A stretch of 64,000 nucleotides of DNA from assembly GCA_014656495.1 (NCBI GenBank), contig BNCN01000019.1, positions 25,690 through 89,689 of the forward strand. Reading direction: 5' to 3'. The notes beneath the pieces were generated by a model that saw only the letters and a program-made list of their open reading frames with translations, made no database searches and had not been told where the DNA came from. Shown here piece after piece: positions 8,886 to 17,600 of this stretch; the stretch's first letter is position 1, and each line of letters opens with the position of its first letter. The translations under genes were made by a program, and so were the position numbers. Source of the DNA: Comamonas sp. KCTC 72670. Its GTDB lineage: Bacteria > Myxococcota > Myxococcia > Myxococcales > Myxococcaceae.

Positions 8886-9911
8886 TCACGCGTCCAGGAG
8901 CAGGCACGAGTCTCCGAACTCGTGCCCCAGGTAGCCGCGCGCCTCCGCGTGCGCGGCCACCTCCTGGAGCAGCGGCAGCGGCGCGAAGGCCTGGAGCAGC
9001 GCATGGTGGCTGCTGCCGGGCTCGTGCACGCCCGTGAGCAGCCCGTGCACCAGGCGCGGCACGTAGCCCGGCCCCAGGAGCAGGTCCGTCACCTCCTCGC
9101 CCGCCACCAGCCAGCCGCCATGCTGCGCCGCGCGGCCCTCCAGGGCCCGCACCACGGTGGTGCCCACCGCCACCACCCGTCCACCCGAGGCGCGCGTGTG
9201 CAGCACCGCCTCCACCGTGGCCTCGGGGATGTCCGAGCGCTCGGGCCGGGGCAGCGCCGCGTCCAGCACCGCGTCCCCCGTGGAGGACAGCCCCGCCGCG
9301 TGCGTGAGCGACGCCAGCCGCACGCCCTTGCGCCGCAGCGCCAGCAGCACGCTCCACGTGAGGGGCAGCCCCGCGGAGGGCGGCTCCACCGACCAGGGAC
9401 GCGCGCCATACGCGGTCTGCACGTGCCACAGCGACAGCGGCGCTTCCGTGTGCGCGTACTGCACGGGGCGCCCGCTTCGGTAGAGCCCGGACCAGAGCGC
9501 CGCGCCCGTCGCGTCGAACGCCACGCGCAAGAGCCGCGGTGACGGCGGCAACACCTTCACCACCCGCGCCTCCAGGCCGCCCACCCGCAGGCCCTCGCCC
9601 TCGGAGACCTCGGGCGGGAGGGGCCGGTCCTCGGTGCGCCGCCGCCAGTCTCCCGCGCCGAACAACACCCCCGTCCAGGTGCCATCCGGCTCGCGGGACA
9701 GCAGGCGCAGCTCGATGCGCGCTCCCGACTCGGTGCGCCCCAGCAGGGACGCGGGCAGGGTCGCCGCGTCGTTCACCACCAGGAGGTCTCCCTCGCGCAG
9801 CAGCGACGGGAGGTCCGCCACCCGGGCGTCCTGGAAGCGGCGGGCGCGGGGCTCGACATGCAGCAGGCGTCCTTCCTCGGGACGCTCCGCGGGCCAACGC
9901 GCGGGGTTCAT
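8886..9911 (-). CDS. Divergent QueA-family protein (S-adenosylmethionine:tRNA ribosyltransferase-isomerase-like)
   Basis: 341 residues, close to the usual QueA length. Family features present: N-terminal DLLVVNDAATLPASL, PSAGLPLTW in the place of the PTAGLHF motif, GRVVAVGTTVVRALE, and GYLGHEFGDSCLLL at the end. The highly conserved HVGxGTF segment of true QueA is replaced by LTHAAGLSSTGD. QueA moves the ribosyl of SAM onto preQ1-tRNA to form epoxyqueuosine; this protein may do so or may be a repurposed paralogue. The start at 9911 overlaps the stop of the upstream SDR gene by 4 bp (ATGA), indicating an SDR-QueA-like operon on the minus strand. Membership of the superfamily is confident, exact activity is not. 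Confidence 0.75.
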   Translation of the reverse strand: MNPARWPAERPEEGRLLHVEPRARRFQDARVADLPSLLREGDLLVVNDAATLPASLLGRTESGARIELRLLSREPDGTWTGVLFGAGDWRRRTEDRPLPPEVSEGEGLRVGGLEARVVKVLPPSPRLLRVAFDATGAALWSGLYRSGRPVQYAHTEAPLSLWHVQTAYGARPWSVEPPSAGLPLTWSVLLALRRKGVRLASLTHAAGLSSTGDAVLDAALPRPERSDIPEATVEAVLHTRASGGRVVAVGTTVVRALEGRAAQHGGWLVAGEEVTDLLLGPGYVPRLVHGLLTGVHEPGSSHHALLQAFAPLPLLQEVAAHAEARGYLGHEFGDSCLLLDA

Positions 9912-10636
9912 GCGGCCTCCAGCTTCGCCGCCTCCAGGCGGGTCCCCGAGGGCTGCGACTCCGCCTGCCACGCCACCCACTCGAGGAGCCGCGCCGCCAC
10001 CGCCTCCGGCTTGCTCAACCGCGAGTAGTCACCGTCCGGCACCGCGTCGCGGTACATCCGCGTGTCCATCTCCCCCGGGTCCACCGCGAAGAAGCGCACG
10101 CCCGTGCCCTCCAGCTCCGCGGCCCAGACGCGGCCCAGGTGATCCAGCGCCGCCTTGGACACGCCATACGCCCCCCAGCGGGGATAGGCGGACACCGCCG
10201 CGTCCGAGGTGATGTGCAGCACCAGCCCCTTGCCCCGCACCGCCATGTTCCCCGCCACCGCCTTGGTGAGGCGGAAGGGGCTCACCACGTTGACCTCCAG
10301 CACGCGCTGCAGGTCCTCGCAGGCGGTGTCCAACAACAGCGGCAACGGCGTGGGGCCCAGCGTGCTCGCGTTGTGGACCAGCACGTCCAACGGCCCCACC
10401 AGCGCCGTGGCCGCGCCCACCATGGGGTAGATGGCCTCCTTGTCTCCCACGTCGTAGGCCAGCGCGTGGGCGTCCAGCCCCTCCCAACGCAGGGCCTCCG
10501 CGACCGCCTCCATCTCCGCGGCATGGCGGGCCACGCCCACCACCCGCGCGCCCCGGCGAGCGAAGCCGTTCATCAGCGCCAGCCCCAGCCCCCGGCTCGC
10601 GCCCGTAATCAGGATGCTCTTGTCGATGCGGACCAT
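9908..10636 (-). CDS. SDR family oxidoreductase
   Basis: 242 residues, a classical short-chain dehydrogenase. The cofactor motif TGASRGLGLAL (TGxxxGxG) is at about residues 10-20; LVHNAS replaces the usual NNAG-type motif; the active-site serine is in HITSDAAVS and the catalytic YxxxK is YGVSK. The arginine pair in GVARHA after beta-2 suggests NADP(H). The start at 10636 is supported by a perfect AAGGAGG eight bases upstream. It is the first gene of a two-gene operon with the QueA-like gene (4-bp overlap) and diverges from the XRE-cupin regulator. Two inverted repeats lie in the 85-bp gap, so it may be controlled by that regulator. Substrate unknown. Confidence 0.92.
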   Translation of the reverse strand: MVRIDKSILITGASRGLGLALMNGFARRGARVVGVARHAAEMEAVAEALRWEGLDAHALAYDVGDKEAIYPMVGAATALVGPLDVLVHNASTLGPTPLPLLLDTACEDLQRVLEVNVVSPFRLTKAVAGNMAVRGKGLVLHITSDAAVSAYPRWGAYGVSKAALDHLGRVWAAELEGTGVRFFAVDPGEMDTRMYRDAVPDGDYSRLSKPEAVAARLLEWVAWQAESQPSGTRLEAAKLEAA

Positions 10637-10683
10637 TCGTGTGTCCTCCTTGTGGTTGGAGATACACGGCCTCCGCCATTCTG

Positions 10684-10718
10684 TTGGCAGACAGGCCAAA
10701 GGCTTGGCAGATTGCCAA
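10684..10718. promoter_or_regulatory. Two tandem inverted repeats, candidate operator of the XRE-cupin regulator
   Basis: In the 85-bp divergent spacer, TTGGC-N6-GCCAA (10684-10699) is followed by TTGGC-N5-GCCAA (10704-10718). The two dyads share the same half-sites and lie 20 bp apart start to start, two helical turns, on one face of DNA. The second dyad ends 3 bp before the regulator's ATG, so binding would block its own translation-start region. Autoregulation and control of the SDR operon is inference from position. Confidence 0.55.
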
Positions 10719-10721
10719 TCC

Positions 10722-11279
10722 ATGAACGACGATGACCTGCCCGGAAGGCTGGCCCGGAACATCCGCTCCTTGCGCGAGACGCGAGGCGCCACGCAGGCCC
10801 AGCTGTCCCGTCTGGCGGGCGTGCCACGCGCCACCTGGGCCCACCTGGAGTCCGGGGCCGCGAACCCCACGCTGACGGTGCTGCACCGCGTGGCGGCCGC
10901 GCTCCAGGTGTCGCTGGAGGAGCTCATCGCGAAGCCCCGCGCGAGCGCCCGGCACTACCCTCGCGCCAGCCTCCCCGTCCGGACGCGCGGCGGCGGCATG
11001 CTGCGCAAGCTGCTCCCGGACCCGCTGCCGGGCATGGAGTTCGACCGCGTGGAGCTGCCGCCGCAGGTCCGCGTCACCGGCGTTCCCCACACCCCGGGGA
11101 CCCGGGAGTACCTCGCGTGTGAGGTGGGGGAGCTGGTGCTCGTCGCCAGCGGGGAGCGCTTCGTCCTCCAGCCCGGTGACGTGGTGGTGTTCCGGGGGGA
11201 CCAGAAGCACTCCTACGAGAATCCTGGAGCCCGGACGGCCGTGGGCTACTCGGTCGTCCTGCTGGCGCCCTCGATATGA
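10722..11279 (+). CDS. XRE-family transcriptional regulator with cupin sensor domain
   Basis: 185 residues from ATG 10722. Residues about 10-65 form a helix-turn-helix of the XRE/lambda-Cro type (RSLRETRGATQAQLSRLAGVPRATWAHLESG). After a linker, residues about 110-180 form a cupin_2 barrel (ERFVLQPGDVVVFRGDQKHSYEN), with the metal- or ligand-binding histidine in QKHSYEN. Such HTH-cupin proteins are usually local regulators that sense a small metabolite and control the neighbouring operon. It faces the SDR/QueA-like operon across a spacer with two inverted repeats and overlaps the next gene by 4 bp (ATGA). Confidence 0.9.
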   Translation: MNDDDLPGRLARNIRSLRETRGATQAQLSRLAGVPRATWAHLESGAANPTLTVLHRVAAALQVSLEELIAKPRASARHYPRASLPVRTRGGGMLRKLLPDPLPGMEFDRVELPPQVRVTGVPHTPGTREYLACEVGELVLVASGERFVLQPGDVVVFRGDQKHSYENPGARTAVGYSVVLLAPSI

Positions 11280-11935
11280 GCGCGCCAGAGCCGCCGAGCG
11301 AGCGCGGTAGAATGGGCGCCATGGCGCACCTCTCGCGAGTCCTCACCATCGTCCTGGGCGCCGCGCTCGGCGCGGTGGGGGCCTGGCTGCTGATGAAGCC
11401 CCCTTCGCCGTCGCTGCCGGACACGCCCGCCGTGGTGCAGCAGATGCGGGACGTGGCGCGGCTGGAGACGCTGGAGGTCGCCCTCTACAAGAAGGTGACC
11501 TTCACGCCCGAGCCGCAGGCCACCGATGCGCTCTGGAAGGACGTGCTGAACTGGGCGCGCTACGCGCTCCAGAATCCCCACGGCCGCGCGATTGTCTTCG
11601 CGCACGCGCACCTGGGCTTCGACTTCCAGCGCTTCGACCGCTCCCATCTCCAGGTGACGGGCACCCGCATCTCCGTGGTGCTTCCGCCGCTGGAGGTGAA
11701 GGTGGAGCTGCGGCCGGGGGAGACGGAGATCATCGACTCCAACCTGGACAGCGAGCAGACGGCGCAGTTGCTGGAGAAGGCCCGGCTCGCCTTCGAGCAG
11801 GAGGTCCGCGCGGACGGGCGCCTCCAGCGGCGGGCGCGCGAGTCGGCGGAGCGCTCGCTGCGGGCCCTGCTGCTCACGCTGGGCTATCGCGAGGTGGTGT
11901 TCGTGGACAGCCTGCCCGCGGGCACCACGGGCTGA
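11276..11935 (+). CDS. Membrane-anchored DUF4230-like protein
   Basis: 219 residues. An N-terminal transmembrane or signal-anchor segment (VLTIVLGAALGAVGAWLL, about residues 21-38) precedes a soluble extracytoplasmic domain. That domain has RLETLEVALYKKVTFTP, AIVFAHAHLGFDF, ISVVLPPLEVKVELRPGETEIID and a helical C-terminus ending LLLTLGYREVVFVD. The pattern of a beta-strand-rich body followed by a long charged helix is that of DUF4230 proteins, whose function is unknown. The first ATG overlaps the regulator's stop codon (ATGA). Internal methionines at residues 13 and 16 are alternative starts nearer the membrane segment. The link to the regulator's function is unclear. Confidence 0.7.
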   Translation: MSAPEPPSERGRMGAMAHLSRVLTIVLGAALGAVGAWLLMKPPSPSLPDTPAVVQQMRDVARLETLEVALYKKVTFTPEPQATDALWKDVLNWARYALQNPHGRAIVFAHAHLGFDFQRFDRSHLQVTGTRISVVLPPLEVKVELRPGETEIIDSNLDSEQTAQLLEKARLAFEQEVRADGRLQRRARESAERSLRALLLTLGYREVVFVDSLPAGTTG

Positions 11936-11942
11936 GCGGGGC

Positions 11943-13202
11943 TCACACCGGGGACAGGCCCTCTTCCGACAGCCGGAAGAGGCCCGGAATGCCATCGGGC
12001 GAGGGCGTGAGCCGCGCCAGCGACGCGAGGGCCTTCTCGTCCGATTCGAGGCACACCAGCGCGAACTCCCGTCGGGCCAGGGACACGACGTAGGGGCCTT
12101 CTCCCACGAGCTCGGCCAACGCCTGCCGCTGCGGCGCCAGGAGCAGCCTCGCGGCATCATGACCGTCACCCTCCGCCACCGCCCACAGGCCCGTGAGGGC
12201 CTTCGACGGCCGGATGTGCCCCTGGTCGATGAGCACGCACCCCACCTTGGCCACATGCGCGGACAGGTTGCGCCAGGCCGCCGCATCCGCTGCTTCTGGC
12301 GTGAGGCCCGCTGGCGCCAACGCGGACTCCGGCAGGTAGCGAACGAACTCGGCGTCGTCCAGGACGTAGAAGACCTCCAGGCCCGCGGGCCCCGGCCGGT
12401 GCAGTGCGCCCACCGCGCGCGCCTCGAAGCCCGCCGGGCGCAGCACGGGACGCAAGCGGGCCTCCAACGACGCGCCCTCCTCACCCAGGCCCGAGGACAA
12501 CCCGCCGAGCTGCGCCGCCAGGGCGTCCGCGTGCGCCGTCAGCCCCTGCGAGCCGGGAGCCTCCAGGTACGCCGCATACAACGAGCCGACATCCACGCGC
12601 CCGACGCCCCCCGTGGCGAGCTTCACGAGCAGGTCCTTGCCCTGCCTCCGGAACACCACCCGCGCGCGGCCCAGCGCGGCGGTGAGCGCGGCGGTGAAAT
12701 CCGGACGCAGCACCTGCTCCTGGGGAACGGGCGGCGGCGGCAGGTCCACGGCCTCCAGCTCCTCTTTCAGCAGCCGCGCCTCCGCGTCGAACGGGTCCCG
12801 GGCCAGCGCATCCGCGACGTACGCGCGCGCCTTGTCCGTCTCGCCGCGCCGCAGTCCCAGCACGGCCAGGACCTTGAGCACCTCGGGGTCGTCGGGAGAC
12901 TGCGCCAGGACTTCCGTCAGCAGCCGCTCCGCGTCGCCATGCCGCTCCAGGCCCAACAAGGCCCGCGCGAGCCCGAGCCGGACGGGCAAGTCCCGTGGGA
13001 AGTCCCGGCGCAGGGACTCGAGCAGGGGCAGCGCGTCGCGTTCGGCGCCCGCGTTGATGAGGGCATGCGCCAGGGCCAGCCGCAAGATGGGACCCGAATC
13101 ACGCTGCGCCTCCGCGCGGAGCAGGGACAGCTCCGCGTCGCTCAACGTCTCACCCGCCTCCACCTTCCGGCGGACGCGCTCCAGGCTCAGAGAGGCACTC
13201 AC
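11943..13202 (-). CDS. TPR-repeat protein with C-terminal DUF1444-like domain
   Basis: About 419 residues if the GTG at 13202 is used; in-frame upstream codons extend to 13268, so the start is uncertain. Residues 10-150 form three or four tetratricopeptide-like helix pairs (ALAHALINAGAERDALPLLESL; ARALLGLERHGDAERLLTEVL; LAVLGLRRGETDKARAYVADAL). The remainder contains DLLVKLATGGVGRVDVGSLYA and FYVLDDAEFVRYLPESAL, resembling the DUF1444-type domain, and ends in a stretch typical of a peptide-binding or scaffold fold. No signal peptide, so predicted cytoplasmic. Probable role in protein-protein interaction; no pathway is evident. It is convergent with the DUF4230-like gene (7 bp). Confidence 0.6.
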   Translation of the reverse strand: MSASLSLERVRRKVEAGETLSDAELSLLRAEAQRDSGPILRLALAHALINAGAERDALPLLESLRRDFPRDLPVRLGLARALLGLERHGDAERLLTEVLAQSPDDPEVLKVLAVLGLRRGETDKARAYVADALARDPFDAEARLLKEELEAVDLPPPPVPQEQVLRPDFTAALTAALGRARVVFRRQGKDLLVKLATGGVGRVDVGSLYAAYLEAPGSQGLTAHADALAAQLGGLSSGLGEEGASLEARLRPVLRPAGFEARAVGALHRPGPAGLEVFYVLDDAEFVRYLPESALAPAGLTPEAADAAAWRNLSAHVAKVGCVLIDQGHIRPSKALTGLWAVAEGDGHDAARLLLAPQRQALAELVGEGPYVVSLARREFALVCLESDEKALASLARLTPSPDGIPGLFRLSEEGLSPV

Positions 13203-13279
13203 CCGAGGGACTCTAGTGCCCCCTGGAGGTCCGCCCAACCACTGGAATCCAGCGCGCGAAGGGCACACGCCCCCTGGCG

Positions 13280-13522
13280 TCAGTGCCTGCTCGGCTGCTG
13301 CGGCTCCTGCATCGACAGGGGCATGCCCATGCCGGCCGTGGGCGACTCATCCTCGAGCATGCCGCGAATCATCTCGCGCAGCTCGGCGGAGTCCTCATGG
13401 CCATGCACGGAGACCGCGTGCGAGATGGCCGCCTGGAATACCTCGTCCTCCTCGCCCGAAATCGTCAGCGTGCAGTGGGTGTCGCTGGGCGCCTTCCGGC
13501 AGTCCATCGTCTTGCGTGACAT
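13280..13522 (-). CDS. DUF1059 family small protein
   Basis: 80 residues from ATG 13522, behind a purine-rich ribosome site (GGGAGGAGGAG). The sequence MDCRKAPSDTHCTLTISG, followed by helices ending SVHGHEDSAELREMIRGMLED, fits DUF1059: a CxxC-like strand region, a glutamate-rich helix and the VHG motif. Two cysteines (in DCRK and THC) and several histidines could bind a metal. Members are small stand-alone proteins of unknown function. The C-terminal 20 residues (proline, methionine and glutamine rich) are an extension. The TPR gene lies just downstream on the same strand with a 77-bp gap; co-transcription is possible. Confidence 0.75.
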   Translation of the reverse strand: MSRKTMDCRKAPSDTHCTLTISGEEDEVFQAAISHAVSVHGHEDSAELREMIRGMLEDESPTAGMGMPLSMQEPQQPSRH

Positions 13523-13623
13523 GGTGATGGCTCCTCCTCCCGCTGAGATGACCACCACCGCCCAGCACCACAAGGGATGGGCGGGCAGCCAGGGCCCGGC
13601 TGCCGCGCCGATGACGTCCGTGC

Positions 13624-15216
13624 TCAGTGCGCGTTGAGCGTGGCGACGAAGAACGCGCTCAACGCCGCGAACAGCCGTGGCGACAGGGCCTCATATTGCT
13701 GCTGCGCCTCGGGCGTCTCGAAGTACTGGTCATTCCACGAGCCCATGCCCCCAAAAATGTCGCACAGCAGGTAGGCGAGCAGCGCCCGCAGCTTCTCCTC
13801 GGACGGCCCCAACGGGAGGAACAGCGACAAGGACTCCAGCTTGCGCCCGAAGACCTCCACCGGCCAGTCGTCGAAGCCCGCGGCCTTCGCGGCGTCCAGA
13901 TGGGCCTGCATGGGCTCTCGTGCGAGGCCGCCATAGTCCGGCGCCTGCCCTTCCAGCGCGAAGAGCGCGAGCTCGAAGGCGGGCGCGTAGCTCGACTTCT
14001 GCTCGGAGGCAAAGCGGCTCGCGTCCCGGAGCACCTCGATGAACGCGCGCCGCGCCGCGCCCCACGAGGGCCCGCTGGCGCCAGCGGCGGTGCCGTCCCC
14101 CAGCTCGTGGAACAGGAACATCTGGTACACGTCGGGGTTCGTTTGGAGGCGCAGCAAGTCCCGCTCGGGGATGTCATCCGCGTCGACCGGAAACATGAGG
14201 TCCACGCATCCGCGCAGGGGCTCGGGAACGGTCAGCGCCGCGCCCTGGGCACGGCCGGCTCGCTGAAGCGCCTCCATCATGTTGCCGGTGAACATCGACT
14301 GGAGCCCATCCGGCGGCATCGCCCGGAGCCGGGCAGGGAGTGACTCCGCCGTGTCGGGCGACGCGCCCTCTGGCACGAATTGATTCAAGTCCTGGACGAT
14401 GCGCTTCCAGGCCTCCTGCGCGAAGGGCTGTGCATCCACCAGGTCCGCGAACTGCTGGGGCGTGGTCGCCTCCGTGACGCGGAGCTGCTCCTCCCGAGGG
14501 ACGTACTCGGCCTGCTGCTCCGGCGACAGGAAGCCGCGCATCATCGCGTCCGGGTCGCTCGTGAAGAAGGCGTCCTTGAACGCGTCGGGGACGTTCACGG
14601 TGGCCCCCTGCTTCCGGACCGCGACCTGGAGTTCCTCCAGCAGCTCATTGCCGCGCAGGTCGTAGTGCACGAAGCCCACGGGCGAGGACAGGTGGTCCGC
14701 CACCTCCCCGGCGGACACCGCGGGCCGCCCGTTCATCTCGTTGTTCTCGGAGACGGACGCCGCCCAGGCCTCGAAGACGCGGTCCGCGTGGGGCTGCGCA
14801 CGCGCGAACTCCACGAGCTGCCGCGGGGTGAGCAGGTACGGGCGGCTGGGGTGCGTCCGCAGCAGGAAGTGCGACGACGCTCCGCCCGATGTCACCTCCA
14901 CCACCGTGCCCCCTGTGTTCGCGAACGCGGCGGCGATGTGCGCGGGGAGCGCCTCGGGCTTCTCGGCGCCGAAGTCCACCGCGCGAACGGAGACGGGCCC
15001 TCGTGCGGCGAGCTGCTCGAGCCACGCGGCCAGCGGGAGCTCACGCCCGTCCCGGAGCTGAACCCCCAGCGAGTACACCCGAGGCACGGCGAGCTGCCGG
15101 AGCGACCAGCCTTCACCCAGCTCCTTCTCCAGCGCCTCGAGCCGCTCCGCCCACCGGGCTCGGTCGCCCTGCAGCAGGGAAGTCACCAGCACCAGGCACA
15201 GGTCATCGACGCGCAC
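13624..15216 (-). CDS. Unrecognised 530-residue protein
   Basis: I do not recognise a family. The GTG at 15216 is the chosen start because GGAGG stands six bases before it; the frame itself is open to 15297. The protein has no signal peptide or membrane span and reads as a cytoplasmic, alpha-helical, acidic protein. Features include DRARWAERLEALEKELGEGW near the start, a region GTVVEVTSGGASSHFLLRTHPSRPYLLTPRQLVEFAR that looks like a beta-alpha unit, and a C-terminal helical domain (SLFLPLGPSEEKLRALLAYLLCDIFGGMG). Codon bias is that of its neighbours, so it is a real gene. It ends about 100 bp after the DUF1059 gene begins in the same direction and may share its transcript. Confidence 0.65.
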   Translation of the reverse strand: MRVDDLCLVLVTSLLQGDRARWAERLEALEKELGEGWSLRQLAVPRVYSLGVQLRDGRELPLAAWLEQLAARGPVSVRAVDFGAEKPEALPAHIAAAFANTGGTVVEVTSGGASSHFLLRTHPSRPYLLTPRQLVEFARAQPHADRVFEAWAASVSENNEMNGRPAVSAGEVADHLSSPVGFVHYDLRGNELLEELQVAVRKQGATVNVPDAFKDAFFTSDPDAMMRGFLSPEQQAEYVPREEQLRVTEATTPQQFADLVDAQPFAQEAWKRIVQDLNQFVPEGASPDTAESLPARLRAMPPDGLQSMFTGNMMEALQRAGRAQGAALTVPEPLRGCVDLMFPVDADDIPERDLLRLQTNPDVYQMFLFHELGDGTAAGASGPSWGAARRAFIEVLRDASRFASEQKSSYAPAFELALFALEGQAPDYGGLAREPMQAHLDAAKAAGFDDWPVEVFGRKLESLSLFLPLGPSEEKLRALLAYLLCDIFGGMGSWNDQYFETPEAQQQYEALSPRLFAALSAFFVATLNAH

Positions 15217-15426
15217 GCACGGCCTCCGTGAGACGAACGTGGCGAAGAGCGCCGCGCCCGCAGCCAGCCAAGCACGCCGAGCGGAGGATGCAAGCACGAC
15301 ACGCCTTCGCGGATGCCGGAACCCGCGAGCACCTGAAGCCGCGCACGCGCTGCACCGAAGGGACAGGGAGACTCACGCAGGCGGCGACGTGCCCACGCAG
15401 GGCTGGGCCCGAGCCAGCGAGGACGC

Positions 15427-17475
15427 TCACGCCGGCGGCGGCGCGCCCGAGCCCGTCGCCCCGTTCTCCTGCCCACCCGGCTCGGCCTGCGCCAGGAAGT
15501 CGTCCAGCGCCCCGACGTCGATGGGCTTGCGGAAGACGGCGTCCACCAGCGCGAGGTTGGAGCGATTCTGCCCGCGCACGTCCATGCCGGTGACGATGGC
15601 CAGCAGCGCCTGGGGCGTCTTCTTGCGCAGCTCGCGCGCCAGCTCCCACCCGCTCATCTCCGGCATCACCGCGTCCAGCAAGGCGGCGTCATACCGACGC
15701 CGGTCCCACATGCCCAGCGCCACCGCGGGGCTGTGCGCCACCTGCACCTCGTAGCCCTCCTCGCCCAGCACCTCCGCCATCATCCGGGCGTTGTCCAAAT
15801 CATCGTCCACCACCAGCACGCTGCGCGTCTGCTGGAAGCGCCGGGGCGCCCCGGGCCGCATCATCTCCGCGCGATGGGCCTCCGCGCGCTGAGGCACCGC
15901 GGCGGAGCCATCCTGCGCGCGGGGCAACCGCACCACGAAGGCCGCCCCCGCCCCCGAGGCCGGCACCTCCGCCGTCAGCTCACCGCCCCAACGCTCCACC
16001 TGCGCCCGCGCCACCGCCAGGAACAGGGACAACTGCGGCGCCCCTGCGTCCCTGCGCAGCGGGTCGAACAGACGCGACAGCTCCTCCGGGGAGTACGGCG
16101 TCCCCTCGTCCTCGATGCGCAGCGTGAGCCACGACAGACCATCCGCGCGGGTGGAGACATGCAACCGGCCCCCCACCTCCATCCGGTCGCGCGCGACGAG
16201 CAGCAGGTTCACCACCAGCTCGCGGAAGAAGCCCGCGTCCGCGCGGACGTTTCCAGGCCCCGCCAGGTCCAGGTCCACGTACACCGGGTGCTCGCGCTGC
16301 TCGAGTTCGCCGCGCGCCAGCTCCAGGGCCTCGCGCACCGTCTGGTCCACCGGGACGTCCGTGGGCTGCTCCTGCGTGCGCTGGATGTTGAACTCCTGCA
16401 GCCGCGCCACCAGCTCGCCAATCTGCTGCACCGTCTTGTCGAGCGCCTCCAGGTGCTCGGGCTTGAACTCGCGCTGCAACAGCGTGATGCGCAGCCTCAG
16501 CACGTTGAGGAAGTTGTTGAGCGCGTGCGCCGCGCCGCTCGCGAGCTGCCCCAGGGCCTGCTGGCGGGTGCGCTGGAGCAGGCGCCCCTGCAACCGGCGC
16601 AGCTCTCCGTGCGCGCTCTGGAGCGCCTTCGTCTTGTTCACCGCCTCCGTGCGGTCGGTGAAGGTCTGGATGGCGCCAGCGAGCTCGCCCTCCTCCTCCC
16701 AGACTGGCGTGGCGCTCAGCTCCAGCGTGGCGGAGTCCCCCCCGGGGCGCTCCACCACCATCATCACGCCGCGCACCGGCCCCTTCTCCTTGAGGGCCCG
16801 CAGGAAGGGCATGTCCGCGAGCTTGAAGGGCTCTCCCGTGAGGTGGCGCGCGTTCACCTGCGTCAGCACGGGGTTGATGGTGGTCGCCGCGCGGGCGCCA
16901 ATCACCGCGCGCATGGGCACCCCCATGAGCCGGCTCACCGGCGGCGTGGCGAAGGAGACCGTCCCGTCGACCTCGGCCAGCAGGATGCCCACGTCCACCT
17001 GGTTGAGCACCGACTCCATCACCGCGGCCTCGCGGAAGCGGACCTCCTCCGTCTTCAGGATGCGCGCGTAGGACGCCTGGGCCGCCGCGTCCGCTTCCCA
17101 CACGAGCTCCGCCATGAGCTCCGCGACCTCGGGCTCGATGAAGCCCCCATTGCGGCGGCCGTAGACGTGGAGCATCACCTCTTCCAGGGACTTGAACTCG
17201 CGCGTCAGGTCCTCGGGGTCGAAGTTCTGGCTGTAGCGGTAGGCCCCGTGCGGGCGGACCACCTCCGGCCACAGCCGCACCGCGTCATCGGGCCGGTCCC
17301 TGAGCAGCCGGGCGAGTTCGTCCAACAGCCGGCGCAGCGGCGCGCGCAGGTCTCGGCCAGGGACCTCCACGTCATAGGTCTCCACGCGCAGGCGCTTGGC
17401 CCACAGGCGCGCGAGGCGCTCGCGCTCCTCCTGAAGGAGCTTGGACAGGGCCTGGATGGGATTCACGGCGGACAC
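15427..17475 (-). CDS. Hybrid sensor histidine kinase with PAS and C-terminal receiver domain
   Basis: About 682 residues from GTG 17475 (start uncertain; the frame is open to 17544). Residues 1-150 form a helical RsbR-like N-terminal module (NPIQALSKLLQEERERLARLW). A PAS domain follows at about 165-285 (VESVLNQVDVGILLAEVDGT). The dimerisation helix has the phosphoacceptor in GAAHALNNFLNVL (H317), then an ATPase domain with weakened N-box and a recognisable G-box (RIEDEGTPYSPEELSRLFDPL). A receiver domain (VLVVDDDLDNARM) occupies about 560-680, with the phosphate-accepting aspartate at D601 in LLDAVMPEMSGWE and the lysine in FRKPID. This is a cytoplasmic hybrid kinase feeding a phosphorelay. 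The ATPase N-box is atypical (ELVVNLLLVARDRM), so catalytic strength should be tested. Confidence 0.88.
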   Translation of the reverse strand: MSAVNPIQALSKLLQEERERLARLWAKRLRVETYDVEVPGRDLRAPLRRLLDELARLLRDRPDDAVRLWPEVVRPHGAYRYSQNFDPEDLTREFKSLEEVMLHVYGRRNGGFIEPEVAELMAELVWEADAAAQASYARILKTEEVRFREAAVMESVLNQVDVGILLAEVDGTVSFATPPVSRLMGVPMRAVIGARAATTINPVLTQVNARHLTGEPFKLADMPFLRALKEKGPVRGVMMVVERPGGDSATLELSATPVWEEEGELAGAIQTFTDRTEAVNKTKALQSAHGELRRLQGRLLQRTRQQALGQLASGAAHALNNFLNVLRLRITLLQREFKPEHLEALDKTVQQIGELVARLQEFNIQRTQEQPTDVPVDQTVREALELARGELEQREHPVYVDLDLAGPGNVRADAGFFRELVVNLLLVARDRMEVGGRLHVSTRADGLSWLTLRIEDEGTPYSPEELSRLFDPLRRDAGAPQLSLFLAVARAQVERWGGELTAEVPASGAGAAFVVRLPRAQDGSAAVPQRAEAHRAEMMRPGAPRRFQQTRSVLVVDDDLDNARMMAEVLGEEGYEVQVAHSPAVALGMWDRRRYDAALLDAVMPEMSGWELARELRKKTPQALLAIVTGMDVRGQNRSNLALVDAVFRKPIDVGALDDFLAQAEPGGQENGATGSGAPPPA

Positions 17476-17600
17476 GTTCAAGGCAGCAAGGTGGGCACGC
17501 CCGCCCGCCATGGCCACCCGTGCGCCTGCCCGCCTGCTCGCCACCAGGACACTTCCAGGCGTTGCAAACGCCCAGTGCCCAGCCCACCTTCCAGAGAAGG

